The notes: generated from the letters alone by a model not told the origin. Counted from the stretch's first letter, positions 40,517-50,051 are shown. The stretch: 64,000 nt of DNA from Bacteroidia bacterium (GCA_030425425.1 JAUIAO010000003.1:62001-126000), one strand, 5' to 3'. Made by a program: numbers and translations.

Positions 40517-42097
40517 CTAGAATTCACTGATAAAGTGAAATTCGATATCAGGGAAATTGTCCTGAACCATCTGTAGCCACGCTTTACTCTCTGCCATAAA
40601 AACCAACTTTCCTTCTTTGTCCTTAGCAATGTGACGATACTTGTCTTTCACAAAAGCATCGAGTTTTGACGGGTCTTTGGCACTGATCCAGCAGGCTTTG
40701 TAAATGCTGACACCATCAAATCGCGCTTTGGCATTGTATTCATTGAGCAAGCGGTGCTGTAATACTTCAAACTGAAGAGCACCCACAGTTCCCACCACTT
40801 TTCTAGAGCCCATTTCGAAAGTGAAAAGCTGCGCTACTCCTTCATCCATGAGCTGGTTGAGTCCTTTGTCCAACTGCTTGGACTTCATAGCATCCAGATT
40901 AATTACCTCGCGGAACAGTTCTGGTGAGAATGCTGGTATCCCTTTATACAAGGCTTTTTCTCCTTCGTTAAGTGAATCACCAATTTTCAGGTTTCCGGTA
41001 TCATAGAGACCTACGATATCACCTGGAAAAGCCTCATCCACGGTTTCCTTTTGCTGAGCCATAAATGCCGTGGCATTTGAGAATCGAAATTGCTTGTCTT
41101 GTCTTACATGGTAATAGTTGCTGCCTCTCTGGAATGTGCCCGAACACACACGAAGGAAGGCAATTCTATTTCGGTGTTTCGGATCCATATTAGCATGGAT
41201 TTTAAAGATGAAACCACTAAATTTTTTTTCATCAGGCTTCACCAATCTTTCTTCTGTTTCTCTAGGTTTAGGCGTAGGAGCAATGTCAATAAAGCAGTCC
41301 AATAGTTCTCTGACTCCAAAATTGTTCACTGCACTACCAAAAAACACTGGAGCCACTTCTCCATTCAAATAGGCGTTCACATCTAGCTCATCATATACTC
41401 CATTCACCAACTCAATCTCTTCGCGGAGGGTTTCCACCATAGAGGAAGGAAGTTTCTCATCCAGTTTTGGATCGTCCACACCATTGATCTCCACCACGTC
41501 TGTTACTTTCTTGGTTTTGTTAGGTTCATAGAGATTGAGGTTGTTTTCATAGATGTTATATACGCCTCGCAGTGATTTACCCATACCAATAGGCCAGCTC
41601 ATCGGGCGAACCTGTATGCCCAGTTTTTCTTCTATTTCGTCCAGCAGATCGAATGCATCCCGACCTTCACGGTCTAGTTTGTTGATAAAGCAAAGCACTG
41701 GAGTGTTTCTCATTCGGCAGACTTCCATGAGCTTTTCTGTCTGCTGCTCCACACCTTTTACACAGTCTATTACCATGATCACACTATCTACGGCCGTCAG
41801 CGTACGATACGTGTCTTCTGCGAAATCTTCGTGACCAGGAGTATCCAGGATATTGATTTTCAGGTCTTTGTATTCAAAAGCCATCACGGAAGTAGCCACA
41901 GATATACCCCTCTGTTTTTCTATTTCCATCCAGTCGGAGCGAGTGCTCATGTCGATTTTATTCGATTTTACAGCTCCGGCAGACTGAATCGCTCCTCCAA
42001 ATAGGAGCAGTTTTTCTGTCAGGGTAGTTTTACCGGCATCCGGGTGGGCAATGATTCCAAATGTCCGTCGCTTTTGAATCTCCTGTGCTAATGTCAT
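40517..42097 (-). CDS. prfC: Peptide chain release factor 3
   Basis: About 526 residues from the ATG at 42097; a TTG nine bases upstream is the alternative. GTPase that recycles RF1/RF2 from ribosomes after termination. The G1 loop AHPDAGKTTLTE, switch region RGISVATSVMAF, G3 DTPGHEDF and G4 FINKLDRE are visible, along with the RF3-specific QQTEKLMEVCRMRNTPV stretch and C-terminal domain. The gene is separate from its neighbours and ends close to the convergent Uma2 gene (51 bp apart). Confidence 0.97.
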   Translation of the reverse strand: MTLAQEIQKRRTFGIIAHPDAGKTTLTEKLLLFGGAIQSAGAVKSNKIDMSTRSDWMEIEKQRGISVATSVMAFEYKDLKINILDTPGHEDFAEDTYRTLTAVDSVIMVIDCVKGVEQQTEKLMEVCRMRNTPVLCFINKLDREGRDAFDLLDEIEEKLGIQVRPMSWPIGMGKSLRGVYNIYENNLNLYEPNKTKKVTDVVEINGVDDPKLDEKLPSSMVETLREEIELVNGVYDELDVNAYLNGEVAPVFFGSAVNNFGVRELLDCFIDIAPTPKPRETEERLVKPDEKKFSGFIFKIHANMDPKHRNRIAFLRVCSGTFQRGSNYYHVRQDKQFRFSNATAFMAQQKETVDEAFPGDIVGLYDTGNLKIGDSLNEGEKALYKGIPAFSPELFREVINLDAMKSKQLDKGLNQLMDEGVAQLFTFEMGSRKVVGTVGALQFEVLQHRLLNEYNAKARFDGVSIYKACWISAKDPSKLDAFVKDKYRHIAKDKEGKLVFMAESKAWLQMVQDNFPDIEFHFISEF

Positions 42098-42168
42098 TCC
42101 TTCCAATTATTTTCAGGGCGCAAAGTTATAGTTTCTATTGTATTTGAAATGAATATGGAATTCACACA

Positions 42169-42384
42169 ATGACTAACTTTGGCCACATGAGTAAATACTT
42201 CAGGTACTTATTGTATATGCTTATTGGAGTGATGATCTATTACTTCTTAGGTGCAGAGGAAAACCCCGAAGTTTTGGATGGATTTCGAAAAAGCGCTCCA
42301 ATGATCATCGTTGTGTTAGTCATTGCATTGATGATTGTCAAATACATCAGGAGTAAAAAAGAAGGAGATTCAGAAAATGAGTAA
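42169..42384 (+). CDS. Small membrane protein
   Basis: A 71-residue protein (65 if the second Met is used) with two hydrophobic segments (about residues 11-26 and 43-60) and a highly charged C-terminus (RSKKEGDSENE). Not recognised. It is divergent from prfC and followed immediately by a hairpin terminator, which supports its being a real transcription unit. Confidence 0.6.
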   Translation: MTNFGHMSKYFRYLLYMLIGVMIYYFLGAEENPEVLDGFRKSAPMIIVVLVIALMIVKYIRSKKEGDSENE

Positions 42385-42388
42385 TAAA

Positions 42389-42420
42389 AAATGCCGGCCT
42401 TTTGAGCCGACATTTATTTA
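42389..42420 (+). terminator. Hairpin terminator after the small membrane protein
   Basis: AAATGCCGGC pairs with GCCGACATTT (one mismatch, loop CTTTTGA) and is followed by a T/A-rich run. It lies 5 bp after the stop codon at 42384 and may also serve the convergent gene ending at 42445. Confidence 0.75.
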
Positions 42421-42444
42421 TGTTGTTAATAATGAATCTGGTAA

Positions 42445-43182
42445 TTAGCGTGCTTGTGCAGCTTCTTCGTTCCATGAAGCAATTTTGAGCTCCTTGGTTT
42501 TTCTGTGTCCACAGTAGGTACACTTGTATTCTTTGTGCATGATTCCTTGCTCGGTGGCTGTAGGCTCCTTGACGATTTCTTCTTTTACATCTTTCAATGT
42601 TCTGAAGTTACAATTGTCACAAACCAAAGCGTGGAAATGCATGTCATATTTTTCAACTACTTTTTCGCCTGATTGCTCATCTACCCAAATATCATAATCT
42701 GCTATGCCAGCATCTTCCTCTTCTATCATGGCTTCTGTCATGTACTTATCTTCTTCTTCCTCGTTCATCAGCCTCATTGAATTACCCGTTTTTGATTTCA
42801 TCGGGCTGAATCGAATGCTGTTGAGACGTTTTTCAAGAATAAAAGGATAATAATACTTCCAAACGGCCCAAAGTGCATAACCTGCAGCAAATCCTATGAT
42901 CACTGAAAAGAAACCAGCACCGAACATGATGTATATCTCAGCTCGTCCGATCCAATTGATGATACCAGTAAACATTAAGAAAACCACTCCCACAGAAAGG
43001 ATGTTGGATGCATTGTTCAGGTTAGAAATTTCATTGGCAGTAGCAAAGGCATGTTTCTTGGTTCTTTTGCCAATTGCAGCTAACCTGATAAAATAAAGTA
43101 CAACAATAAGCACTGACAAGGCCAGGCACGCCCACCATATATATTGGACTGTGTCTAACCATTCTGGAATAGAGTTTTTCAT
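42445..43182 (-). CDS. Membrane protein with C-terminal zinc ribbon
   Basis: A 245-residue protein. Three hydrophobic segments are visible (about residues 12-33, 58-77, 83-110), followed by an acidic linker (NEEEEDKYMTEAMIEEED near residue 140) and a four-cysteine zinc ribbon: CDNC near residue 189 and CTYCGHRKTKE near residue 223. The ribbon may bind metal on the cytoplasmic side. The family was not recognised. It is divergent from dnaK, which starts 274 bp away, so the promoters lie in that shared AT-rich gap. Confidence 0.75.
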   Translation of the reverse strand: MKNSIPEWLDTVQYIWWACLALSVLIVVLYFIRLAAIGKRTKKHAFATANEISNLNNASNILSVGVVFLMFTGIINWIGRAEIYIMFGAGFFSVIIGFAAGYALWAVWKYYYPFILEKRLNSIRFSPMKSKTGNSMRLMNEEEEDKYMTEAMIEEEDAGIADYDIWVDEQSGEKVVEKYDMHFHALVCDNCNFRTLKDVKEEIVKEPTATEQGIMHKEYKCTYCGHRKTKELKIASWNEEAAQAR

Positions 43183-43456
43183 GATAATTAAGTTAGGAAC
43201 TTGAAGTTACAGAATTTTTGTTTTATCCAACCTCCAGTTAGAAGATAGTTGTATTCAATTACGCAAAATTTGTTGACAAATAAAACGATGAAAGTCAGAA
43301 GATAAAAATGATTGACATCATCTGTCAATGAATTCAGCGTGAAAATAAGATTATTCTGACATTCTGTCACATTTGATCTGACATCACCACCTTGGCACAA
43401 CCATTGATAATTGGGTTTATGTAAATCGAATTTTCAAAAACTTAAAATAAAATACA

Positions 43457-45388
43457 ATGGGAAAAATTATCGGCATAGACTTAGGTACAACTAACTCCTG
43501 CGTGGCGGTAATGGAAGGTAATGAGCCTGTGGTGATCCAAAATAGTGAAGGTCGCAGGACTACACCGTCTATCGTCGCATTTTTGGACAATGGTAATGGA
43601 GAGCGCAAGGTTGGTGATCCTGCAAAACGTCAGGCAATCACAAACCCTCACAATACGATTAGTTCAGTAAAACGATTCATGGGGAAGAAATATTCTGAAG
43701 TTTCTGAAGAAAGAAAGAATGTTTCTTATGGATTGGAGTCTGGTACTAATGATACCGTAAGAGTAAAAATTGGAGATAGAAATTATACTCCACAGGAGAT
43801 TTCAGCTATGATTCTTCAGAAAATGAAGTCCACAGCTGAGGATTTTCTGGGTCAGGAAGTGACTGAGGCCGTAGTGACTGTGCCTGCATACTTTAATGAT
43901 GCTGAGCGTCACGCTACCAAAGAGGCTGGTCAGATTGCTGGTCTTGAAGTAAAAAGAATTATCAACGAACCTACTGCAGCAGCGCTTGCTTATGGTCTTG
44001 ATAAGAAAAATGCAGACATGAAAATCGCTGTGTATGACCTGGGTGGTGGTACATTCGATATTTCAATACTCGAGCTAGGTGATGGCGTGTTCGAAGTGAA
44101 ATCTACTAATGGTGATGTACACTTAGGTGGTGACGATTTTGATGCGGTAATCATCAACTGGTTGGCAGAAGAATTCAAAGGAGAGCACAACATCGATCTT
44201 AGAAAAGATCCAATGGCACTTCAGCGTTTGAAAGAAGCTGCAGAGAAAGCGAAAATTGAGCTTTCGTCATCTTCTTCTACTGAGATCAACTTGCCATACA
44301 TCATGCCAATTGATGGTATACCACAGCACTTGGTGAGAACGCTTTCAAGAAGCAAATTCGAGCAACTGAGCGAGGACTTGGTGAGAAGATCAATGGATCC
44401 ATGTAAGAAGGCTTTGAGCGATGCGGGACTATCTGCTTCAGAAATTGATGAAGTAATTCTTGTAGGTGGATCTACTCGTATTCCGAAGATTCAGGAAGAA
44501 GTAGAGAAATTCTTTGGTAAGAAGCCATCTAAAGGTGTGAACCCGGATGAAGTAGTAGCGATTGGTGCTGCAATTCAGGGTGGTGTATTGACAGGTGAAG
44601 TAAAAGATGTATTGCTTCTTGATGTTACTCCGCTTTCATTGGGTATCGAAACAATGGGTGGTGTGATGACTAAATTGATAGAGTCAAACACAACTATCCC
44701 TACTAAAAAGTCTGAGACATTCTCTACTGCTGCAGACAATCAGCCATCTGTGGAAATCCACGTGCTTCAGGGTGAGCGCCCTATGGCGAAGGACAATAGA
44801 ACCATCGGTAGATTCCACCTGGATGGTATTCCACCGGCACCAAGAGGTGTTCCGCAGATTGAAGTAACATTTGATTTGGATGCGAATGGTATCATTCATG
44901 TGTCTGCAAAAGATAAAGGCACTAACAAAGAGCAGAAAATCAGAATCGAGGCATCTTCTGGATTGACAGATGAGGAAATCGAAAAAATGAAGCAGGAAGC
45001 TCAGGCCAATGCTGATGCCGATAAGGCTGCCAAAGAGAAAGTAGAAAAAATCAACCAAGCCGATTCACTGATTTTCCAAACAGAAAAGCAGATGAAGGAT
45101 TATGGTGATAAGCTTTCTGATGGTAACAAAACTGCTATCGAAGGTGCTTTGGCTAAGCTGAAAGAAGCTCATGGTTCTCAGGATATCCCTGCAATTGACT
45201 CAGCAATGGAAGCATTGAATGCGGCATGGCAGGCTGCTTCTCAGGAGATGTATGCTGCTGAGCAAGCTGCTGGTGGTGCTGAGCAAGCTCAGGGTGCAGA
45301 TCCAAATGGCGGAGCAGGTGCAGAAGCAGGTTCAGATTCTGATGTTTCTGATGTAGAATTCGAAGAGGTAAACGACGAGAAGAAGTAA
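43457..45388 (+). CDS. dnaK: Chaperone protein DnaK (Hsp70)
   Basis: A 643-residue ATP-dependent chaperone. N-terminal [21 protein letters not shown], phosphate-binding [13 protein letters not shown], and [13 protein letters not shown] are present, with the substrate-binding domain from about residue 390 ([17 protein letters not shown]) and a lid ending in the acidic [11 protein letters not shown]. Codon use is that of a highly expressed gene. DnaJ and GrpE are not adjacent, so heat-shock control would act on dnaK alone here; no CIRCE element was found in the 274-bp upstream gap. A strong terminator follows. Confidence 0.98.
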   Translation: MGKIIGIDLGTTNSCVAVMEGNEPVVIQNSEGRRTTPSIVAFLDNGNGERKVGDPAKRQAITNPHNTISSVKRFMGKKYSEVSEERKNVSYGLESGTNDTVRVKIGDRNYTPQEISAMILQKMKSTAEDFLGQEVTEAVVTVPAYFNDAERHATKEAGQIAGLEVKRIINEPTAAALAYGLDKKNADMKIAVYDLGGGTFDISILELGDGVFEVKSTNGDVHLGGDDFDAVIINWLAEEFKGEHNIDLRKDPMALQRLKEAAEKAKIELSSSSSTEINLPYIMPIDGIPQHLVRTLSRSKFEQLSEDLVRRSMDPCKKALSDAGLSASEIDEVILVGGSTRIPKIQEEVEKFFGKKPSKGVNPDEVVAIGAAIQGGVLTGEVKDVLLLDVTPLSLGIETMGGVMTKLIESNTTIPTKKSETFSTAADNQPSVEIHVLQGERPMAKDNRTIGRFHLDGIPPAPRGVPQIEVTFDLDANGIIHVSAKDKGTNKEQKIRIEASSGLTDEEIEKMKQEAQANADADKAAKEKVEKINQADSLIFQTEKQMKDYGDKLSDGNKTAIEGALAKLKEAHGSQDIPAIDSAMEALNAAWQAASQEMYAAEQAAGGAEQAQGADPNGGAGAEAGSDSDVSDVEFEEVNDEKK

Positions 45389-45438
45389 TCCCAACGGGAT
45401 TCGAAAAATTCTCTGATTACCCAGTAATATAGATTTAG

Positions 45439-45471
45439 AAACCCTTGTCATGGTGATGGCAAGGGTTTTTG
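45439..45471 (+). terminator. Intrinsic terminator of dnaK
   Basis: AAACCCTTG pairs with CAAGGGTTT with a 12-base loop, followed by a T-rich run, about 50 bp past the dnaK stop. Confidence 0.88.
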
Positions 45472-45548
45472 TTGTTTTAACCTTCCAGGTCCTGAAACAA
45501 GTTCAAGATGACTTGAAGGATTAAATTGTGATGATCATGTGCCATCCG

Positions 45549-45574
45549 GTCATGCTGAATTCATTTCAGCATCT
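45549..45574 (+). repeat. GTCA-type palindrome, 3' side of broken GIY-YIG gene
   Basis: A 26-bp unit: GTCATGCTGAA at the head and TTTCAGCATCT at the tail pair as a hairpin. It lies 17 bp beyond the far stop of the broken GIY-YIG gene and is the inverted partner of the unit at 45893-45918. Confidence 0.7.
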
Positions 45575-45591
45575 GGGGTGGCTATTTTAAA

Positions 45592-45873
45592 CTAGATTTC
45601 ATCAAAGAGATCTCTCAAATCTGGATTGTGTTCTTTGATGAGGTTCCATTTCTATTCTCTATGCCAGCGTTTAAGTTGTTTTTCTCTGTCAATGGCATCT
45701 GTAATGCGATCGAAGTGTTCCCAATGAAGGAGGTCGTAGCATTTATAACGAGAGGTGAATTTTCCCTGATTGTTTCTGTGTTGAAGAACTCTGGTGTAGA
45801 GGTCATTGGTTACACCGATGTACAGGACTGTTCTGTTTTTGTTGGATAGGATGTAGGTGTAGCCGGAGTTCAT
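45592..45873 (-). pseudogene. GIY-YIG nuclease gene broken by one amber codon
   Basis: Small GIY-YIG endonuclease family gene. From the ATG at 45873 the frame gives YTYILSNKNRTVLYIGVTND, with the GIY/YIG pair as YIL...YIG, then the Arg (RVLQH), the YDLLHWEHF region and the catalytic Glu in DREKQLKRWHRE. It then meets TAG at 45652-45654. Reading through that one codon continues in the same frame with KWNLIKEHNPDLRDLFDEI to a second stop at 45592, giving the full family length of about 93 codons. Relatives usually have Trp here, one base from TAG. The visible 73-residue product keeps the core but lacks the last helix. An intact relative lies at 50346-50672. Confidence 0.8.
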
Positions 45874-45883
45874 AATTAAAGAA

Positions 45884-45927
45884 GCCCCTTTCAGATACCG
45901 AAACAAGTTCGGCATGACGAAAGGGGC
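45884..45927 (-). terminator. Terminator of the M3 peptidase gene with a GTCA palindrome as its loop
   Basis: On the minus strand GCCCCTTTC (45919-45927) pairs perfectly with GAAAGGGGC (45884-45892), followed by TTCTTT. The whole interior (45893-45918) is a GTCA-type palindrome, GTCATGCCGAA to TTTCGGTATCT, giving a long composite hairpin 23 bp past the stop codon at 45950. Confidence 0.8.
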
Positions 45928-45949
45928 CTAATTTCAAATTTTATTTATC

Positions 45950-48067
45950 TTATTTAAATCCTCTTCTTTCCAATAGAGGCTCAAATTCTGGCTCTCTACC
46001 TCGGAAGCCAACATACATATCCATAGCATCTCTGGTGCCACCTTTGGATAAAATATTGTCTCTGTAAGCCTGTGCAGTAGCCTGATCAAATAGTCCATTT
46101 TCTTTGAACGCTTCGAAAGCATCAGCATCCATCACTTCAGAGTTCATGTAACTATAGTATCCTGAGGAATAACCTTCCGAATCGCTGAATGCATGCTGGA
46201 AATAACCTGTTCTATATCTCGGCGCGATAGCATCGATTAGACCGATTTTGTCCATCGCCGCTTTTTCAAACTCATTGATATCTCCTGTCAAAGGTTCGGT
46301 GATCGTGTGATAAGCCATGTCCAGGTAAGCTGCAGCCATGTATTCCACAGTCCCGAATCCCTGATTGAATGTGCCAGCTTTTTTGATCTTCTCTACGAGC
46401 TCCGTTGGCATTACCTCACCGTTTTCATAATGGAAGGCATAAAGCTCGAGCATTTCTGGAGTGAACACCCAGTTTTCCATGACCTGAGAAGGAAACTCTA
46501 CAAAATCACGAGGGGTAGAAGTGCCGGAAATGGATGGATATGTACATTCGGAAAGTAGTCCATGCAGTGCATGACCAAATTCGTGGAACATCGTAGAAGC
46601 TTCATCCTGAGAAAGTAAAGAAGGAGTTTCAGCAGTTGGTTTAGTGAAGTTTCCTACATTCACTATGATTGGAATGATATTATTACCATTGATATTGCTC
46701 TGATCACGGTAGTTATTCATCCACGCGCCACCGCGTTTGCTTCCACGGTAAAACCAGTCAGAAAGGTAGATTCCGATCAATTTTCCATTCTCATCTTTCA
46801 CGGTGTAGGTTCTCACATCGGGGTGGTATTTTGGAATATCATTCTGCTCTTCGAAGGTCAGTCCGAAAAGTTTATTAGCCAGGGTGAATGTACCTTTTAT
46901 GACATTGTCAACCTTTAGATATGGTCTGATTTCGTTTTCGTCCAGGTTGTATTCTGCCATTTTGATTTTCTCAGCATAATACCACCAGTCCCAAGGCATG
47001 ATCTCATGGTTTTGACCATCAGCTTCAGCCATGGCTTTCATTTTGTCTCGTTCTTTTTTGGCGGCTTCAATGGCTGCTGGCCATACTTTGTCCAGAAGGT
47101 TGTAGACTTTTTCTGGTTTGTTGAGCATTCTCTCCTGAAGCATGTAGTCTGCCCAGGTGTCAAAACCCAAAAGATTGGCTTTTTCTAGTCGCACATTGAC
47201 AATCTGCTTCACCAATTCTTTATTATCATTTTCGTCGTTGTTGTCGCCTCTATTGATGTAGCCTTTCTTAAGTTCCTCTCTCAATTCACGATTATTAGAA
47301 TAGGTGATGAAAGGGTAAAGGCTTGGCCGATGTGTGGTAAATACATATTTGCCTTCCTGGCCTCTTTCTTTGGCTGCTTCTGCACCTGCAGTTTTCACAC
47401 TTTCTGGTAGACCATCCAGCTGATCTTCTGTAAGTACCATTTCGAAACTATTGGTTTCGTTGAGTACGTTTTCACCGAATTCTACAGTTAGAGAGGTCAA
47501 CTTTTGATTAAGTGCCCTCATTTTGGCTTTTTCGTCTTCACTCAGTGCAGCACCTGAGCGCACAAACCCTGTGTGATAGTTTTCTAAGAGTTTTTTCTGC
47601 TCACCGGTGAGGTCAAGTTCGTCTTTTTGGTCAAACAACGTTTTGACTCTCTTATAAAAATCACTGTTCAAGTAGATGTTGTCACTATGAGCAGAGAGCT
47701 CCGGGCTGATTACTCGGGCTATTCCTTTCAGTGAATCATTGGTGTGAGCAGAAGTGAGGTTGAAAAATACGCCACTGACCTTCTTCAATAGATCACCTGA
47801 CTGCTCATATGCCGTGATGGTATTTTCGAACGTCGGTGCTTCTTCATTGCTCACTATGGCATCTACTTCTTCTAGTTGGCGCGACATGCCATCTCTAAAT
47901 GCCTGCATGTAATGCTCATCTTTGATTTGCTCAAAAGGAGGCACACCATAAGGAGTATTCCATTCCTGGAAAAATGGGTTTTCTGAAGATTCCATCGTTT
48001 CTTTTTCAGTTGTTGGTTGACAGCCTATAAAAATGACAGCTGCAAACAGGTAAAGTAATTTTTTCAT
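45950..48067 (-). CDS. M3 family metallopeptidase (peptidyl-dipeptidase Dcp-like), lipoprotein
   Basis: A 705-residue zinc peptidase. The N-terminus MKKLLYLFAAVIFIGCQPTTEKE is a lipoprotein signal with the lipidated Cys at residue 16, so the enzyme is probably anchored in an envelope membrane. The zinc motif HEFGH is seen in TMFHEFGHALHGLL (about residues 494-498), with a downstream glutamate ligand in the FPSQVMENW segment. Length matches Dcp/oligopeptidase A relatives (about 680-710). It likely removes dipeptides or degrades short peptides in the periplasm. The terminator contains a GTCA palindrome, described separately. Confidence 0.93.
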   Translation of the reverse strand: MKKLLYLFAAVIFIGCQPTTEKETMESSENPFFQEWNTPYGVPPFEQIKDEHYMQAFRDGMSRQLEEVDAIVSNEEAPTFENTITAYEQSGDLLKKVSGVFFNLTSAHTNDSLKGIARVISPELSAHSDNIYLNSDFYKRVKTLFDQKDELDLTGEQKKLLENYHTGFVRSGAALSEDEKAKMRALNQKLTSLTVEFGENVLNETNSFEMVLTEDQLDGLPESVKTAGAEAAKERGQEGKYVFTTHRPSLYPFITYSNNRELREELKKGYINRGDNNDENDNKELVKQIVNVRLEKANLLGFDTWADYMLQERMLNKPEKVYNLLDKVWPAAIEAAKKERDKMKAMAEADGQNHEIMPWDWWYYAEKIKMAEYNLDENEIRPYLKVDNVIKGTFTLANKLFGLTFEEQNDIPKYHPDVRTYTVKDENGKLIGIYLSDWFYRGSKRGGAWMNNYRDQSNINGNNIIPIIVNVGNFTKPTAETPSLLSQDEASTMFHEFGHALHGLLSECTYPSISGTSTPRDFVEFPSQVMENWVFTPEMLELYAFHYENGEVMPTELVEKIKKAGTFNQGFGTVEYMAAAYLDMAYHTITEPLTGDINEFEKAAMDKIGLIDAIAPRYRTGYFQHAFSDSEGYSSGYYSYMNSEVMDADAFEAFKENGLFDQATAQAYRDNILSKGGTRDAMDMYVGFRGREPEFEPLLERRGFK

Positions 48068-48188
48068 GTGTGAATGTTGGTTTGTTTTGATCTGTTTTCG
48101 GCACAGGGCCGCTGGAAAGTGGTAGGTGTCTTCATCATAAAAGATGAAAAAGCACCGTTTCTATTTTGATTTAGGTTGCTCTAAATAA

Positions 48189-48314
48189 CTAAAAAGCTAC
48201 TGTTCGGCCTAAGATTATTTGATCAATGGTCATAGTTTTCAATGAATTTTTCAAATACGCTAAATTATCTCGTCCTGTAAGATAGATCTGAGGTCCAAAC
48301 GCAGCAGGGCTGTA
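48189..48314 (-). pseudogene. Possible remnant of an outer-membrane barrel protein C-terminus
   Basis: A 41-codon open stretch on the minus strand (YSPAAFGPQIYLTG, ending LGRTVAF and TAG) has alternating polar/aromatic residues and a terminal Phe, as at the C-terminus of outer-membrane barrels. It is preceded at once by an in-frame TAA, and nothing upstream continues the frame. It could be a decayed gene end or chance. Confidence 0.22.
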
Positions 48315-48364
48315 TTAGCCATAAGAATGGAAATAGTGATGAAGCATTCATTTCTGGTCAGAAA

Positions 48365-48529
48365 TCAATTTTCTGACTTGTTGTGGGCGCAAGATTCACA
48401 ATATATCAATCCTTCTTCTTTGTCCACATAAGCTGTTTCTCCTACGGTGATTTCTCTTTCACAACCGTCACATAATACATCAATAGGCATTGCCTCCTCT
48501 TCGAACTTTACTTGATCAATTGCTTCCAT
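48365..48529 (-). CDS. 54-residue zinc-ribbon protein
   Basis: A small gene easily missed by length cut-offs: ATG at 48529, TGA at 48365-48367, 54 residues. It has two cysteine pairs, CDGC (near residue 20-23) and CESC (near residue 45-48), separated by TVGETAYVDKEEGLIY, the typical treble-clef or zinc-ribbon spacing. The N-terminus is acidic (MEAIDQVKFEEEAMPIDV). Two CxxC pairs and coding-like codon use support it. It is probably a small metal-binding regulator or ribosome-associated protein; function unknown. It lies in the 676-bp gap between the M3 peptidase and the aminotransferase gene. Confidence 0.75.
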   Translation of the reverse strand: MEAIDQVKFEEEAMPIDVLCDGCEREITVGETAYVDKEEGLIYCESCAHNKSEN

Positions 48530-48743
48530 CTTTTAATTTTTAAAAACAGAGGATTAAGTAATCATTAATTCTTTACTAAAAGGCTGATTTTGGTTGGCAG
48601 TAGTGCTGACAATGATCATATCACGGAACTGACTAGTTATTTGGATAATTTTGAACATCCGAGTATGAGATTATTAATCTTTCGTCCTTTTTCAATAAAC
48701 CTTGATTTTCTTCTAACTTCGTGCTTTCATTTTTGAAAAATTC

Positions 48744-50051
48744 ATGAGACAAAAGTTACTTAGGGACGGAGCGAGTGAGCTATCATATGAGATCAGGGGC
48801 ATTGTAAGGAAAGCAGAGCAGCTGGAGGATTTGGGGTATGAAATACTTTGGGAAAATATCGGAGATCCTATCCAGAAGAATCATCGGCTTCCTCAATGGA
48901 TGAAAGATATCATTGCTGGTTTGCTCTATGAGGATCATACTTATGGTTATAGCCACTCTAAGGGTGTGTTATCTACCAGAGAGTTTCTGTCTGAACTTAA
49001 TAATCGCCGAAATGGCGCTCAGGTAAGTGCGCAGGACATTACCTTTTTCAACGGACTGGGAGATGCTATTCAGAAAATCTATCAATACCTGCTGCCCACA
49101 TCTCGGGTGATAGGGCCTTCTCCAGCTTATTCTACTCATAGTTCTGCGGAAGCAGCTCATGCCAATAGTAACCCGATTACTTACAAGCTGGATCCGGAAA
49201 ATAATTGGTATCCGGATATGGATGATCTGTATAATAAGGTAAAGTACAATGCCAGTATAGTGGCGATATTGATCATCAATCCTGATAATCCGACGGGGAT
49301 GGTTTACCCAAAATCCATTCTACAGCGGATGGTAGAAATAGCCAAAGAGTTTAATCTCTTCCTGATCTGTGATGAGATCTATATGAATATCATCTACAAT
49401 GGAGCTGAGACATGTACATTGGCAGAAGTGATAGGTGATGTGCCAGCGATTTCGCTAAAAGGAATCAGCAAGGAATTTCCATGGCCTGGTGCGAGGTGTG
49501 GCTGGGCGGAGTATTATAACAGGACAAATGATCCGGATTTTTCTAAACTCTGTGATACAATTGATAATGCTAAGATGATCGAGGTGAGCTCCACCAAGCT
49601 TCCTCAGCTGGCAATACCGAGGATCATGAGTGATCCGAAATATCCCGCGTTTTTAGAAGAGACCAAAAATAAAATTGGCAAGCGAAGTGCTTATCTAAAC
49701 GAAATTTTTGCTGACGTTCCTTATGTGACTTTCAATCAGACAAATGGAGCCTTCTACAATACGATGATTTTCAAACCTGGAGTGCTCAATGAAAATCAGA
49801 AACTTCAGATTGACGATCCGAAAGTGCAGGACTTATTGGATGGCTGGTTTGCTGCAAATAGTATGACTCTGGATAAAAGATTCGTTTATTATTTGTTGGC
49901 TGCCAAGCAGGTCTGCATCGTGCCGATTTCTTCTTTTGCTTCAGACTTGCTTGGTTTCAGAATCACACTGCTAGAGGAGGATGAGGTCCTCATTACTGAG
50001 ACTTTCAGAAGGATAAAAGAAGGGGTGATAGAGTATTGTGAGTCGGTTTGA
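48744..50051 (+). CDS. PLP-dependent aminotransferase class I/II
   Basis: A 435-residue fold-type I aminotransferase of the aspartate/alanine-aminotransferase group. Key segments: WENIGDPIQ (substrate loop), INPDNPTGMVYP, the PLP-binding Asp/Tyr in ICDEIYMNIIY, and the Schiff-base lysine in SLKGISKEFPWPGARCGWA. The LKGISK pattern with GxRxGW supplies the phosphate-binding Arg. Length is slightly above typical (about 400). The true substrate is not defined by sequence; alanine or aspartate are possible. It is a single-gene unit followed by REP-like repeats. Confidence 0.92.
   Translation: MRQKLLRDGASELSYEIRGIVRKAEQLEDLGYEILWENIGDPIQKNHRLPQWMKDIIAGLLYEDHTYGYSHSKGVLSTREFLSELNNRRNGAQVSAQDITFFNGLGDAIQKIYQYLLPTSRVIGPSPAYSTHSSAEAAHANSNPITYKLDPENNWYPDMDDLYNKVKYNASIVAILIINPDNPTGMVYPKSILQRMVEIAKEFNLFLICDEIYMNIIYNGAETCTLAEVIGDVPAISLKGISKEFPWPGARCGWAEYYNRTNDPDFSKLCDTIDNAKMIEVSSTKLPQLAIPRIMSDPKYPAFLEETKNKIGKRSAYLNEIFADVPYVTFNQTNGAFYNTMIFKPGVLNENQKLQIDDPKVQDLLDGWFAANSMTLDKRFVYYLLAAKQVCIVPISSFASDLLGFRITLLEEDEVLITETFRRIKEGVIEYCESV

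Noticed and set aside
43188-43400. A 70-codon minus-strand frame in the dnaK upstream gap
   Set aside because: AT-rich random-looking sequence without domain, sitting in the shared promoter gap of dnaK and the zinc-ribbon membrane gene.
45615-45806. A 63-codon minus-strand frame inside the GIY-YIG region
   Set aside because: It is another frame of the broken GIY-YIG gene; the GIY-YIG frame carries the recognisable motifs.
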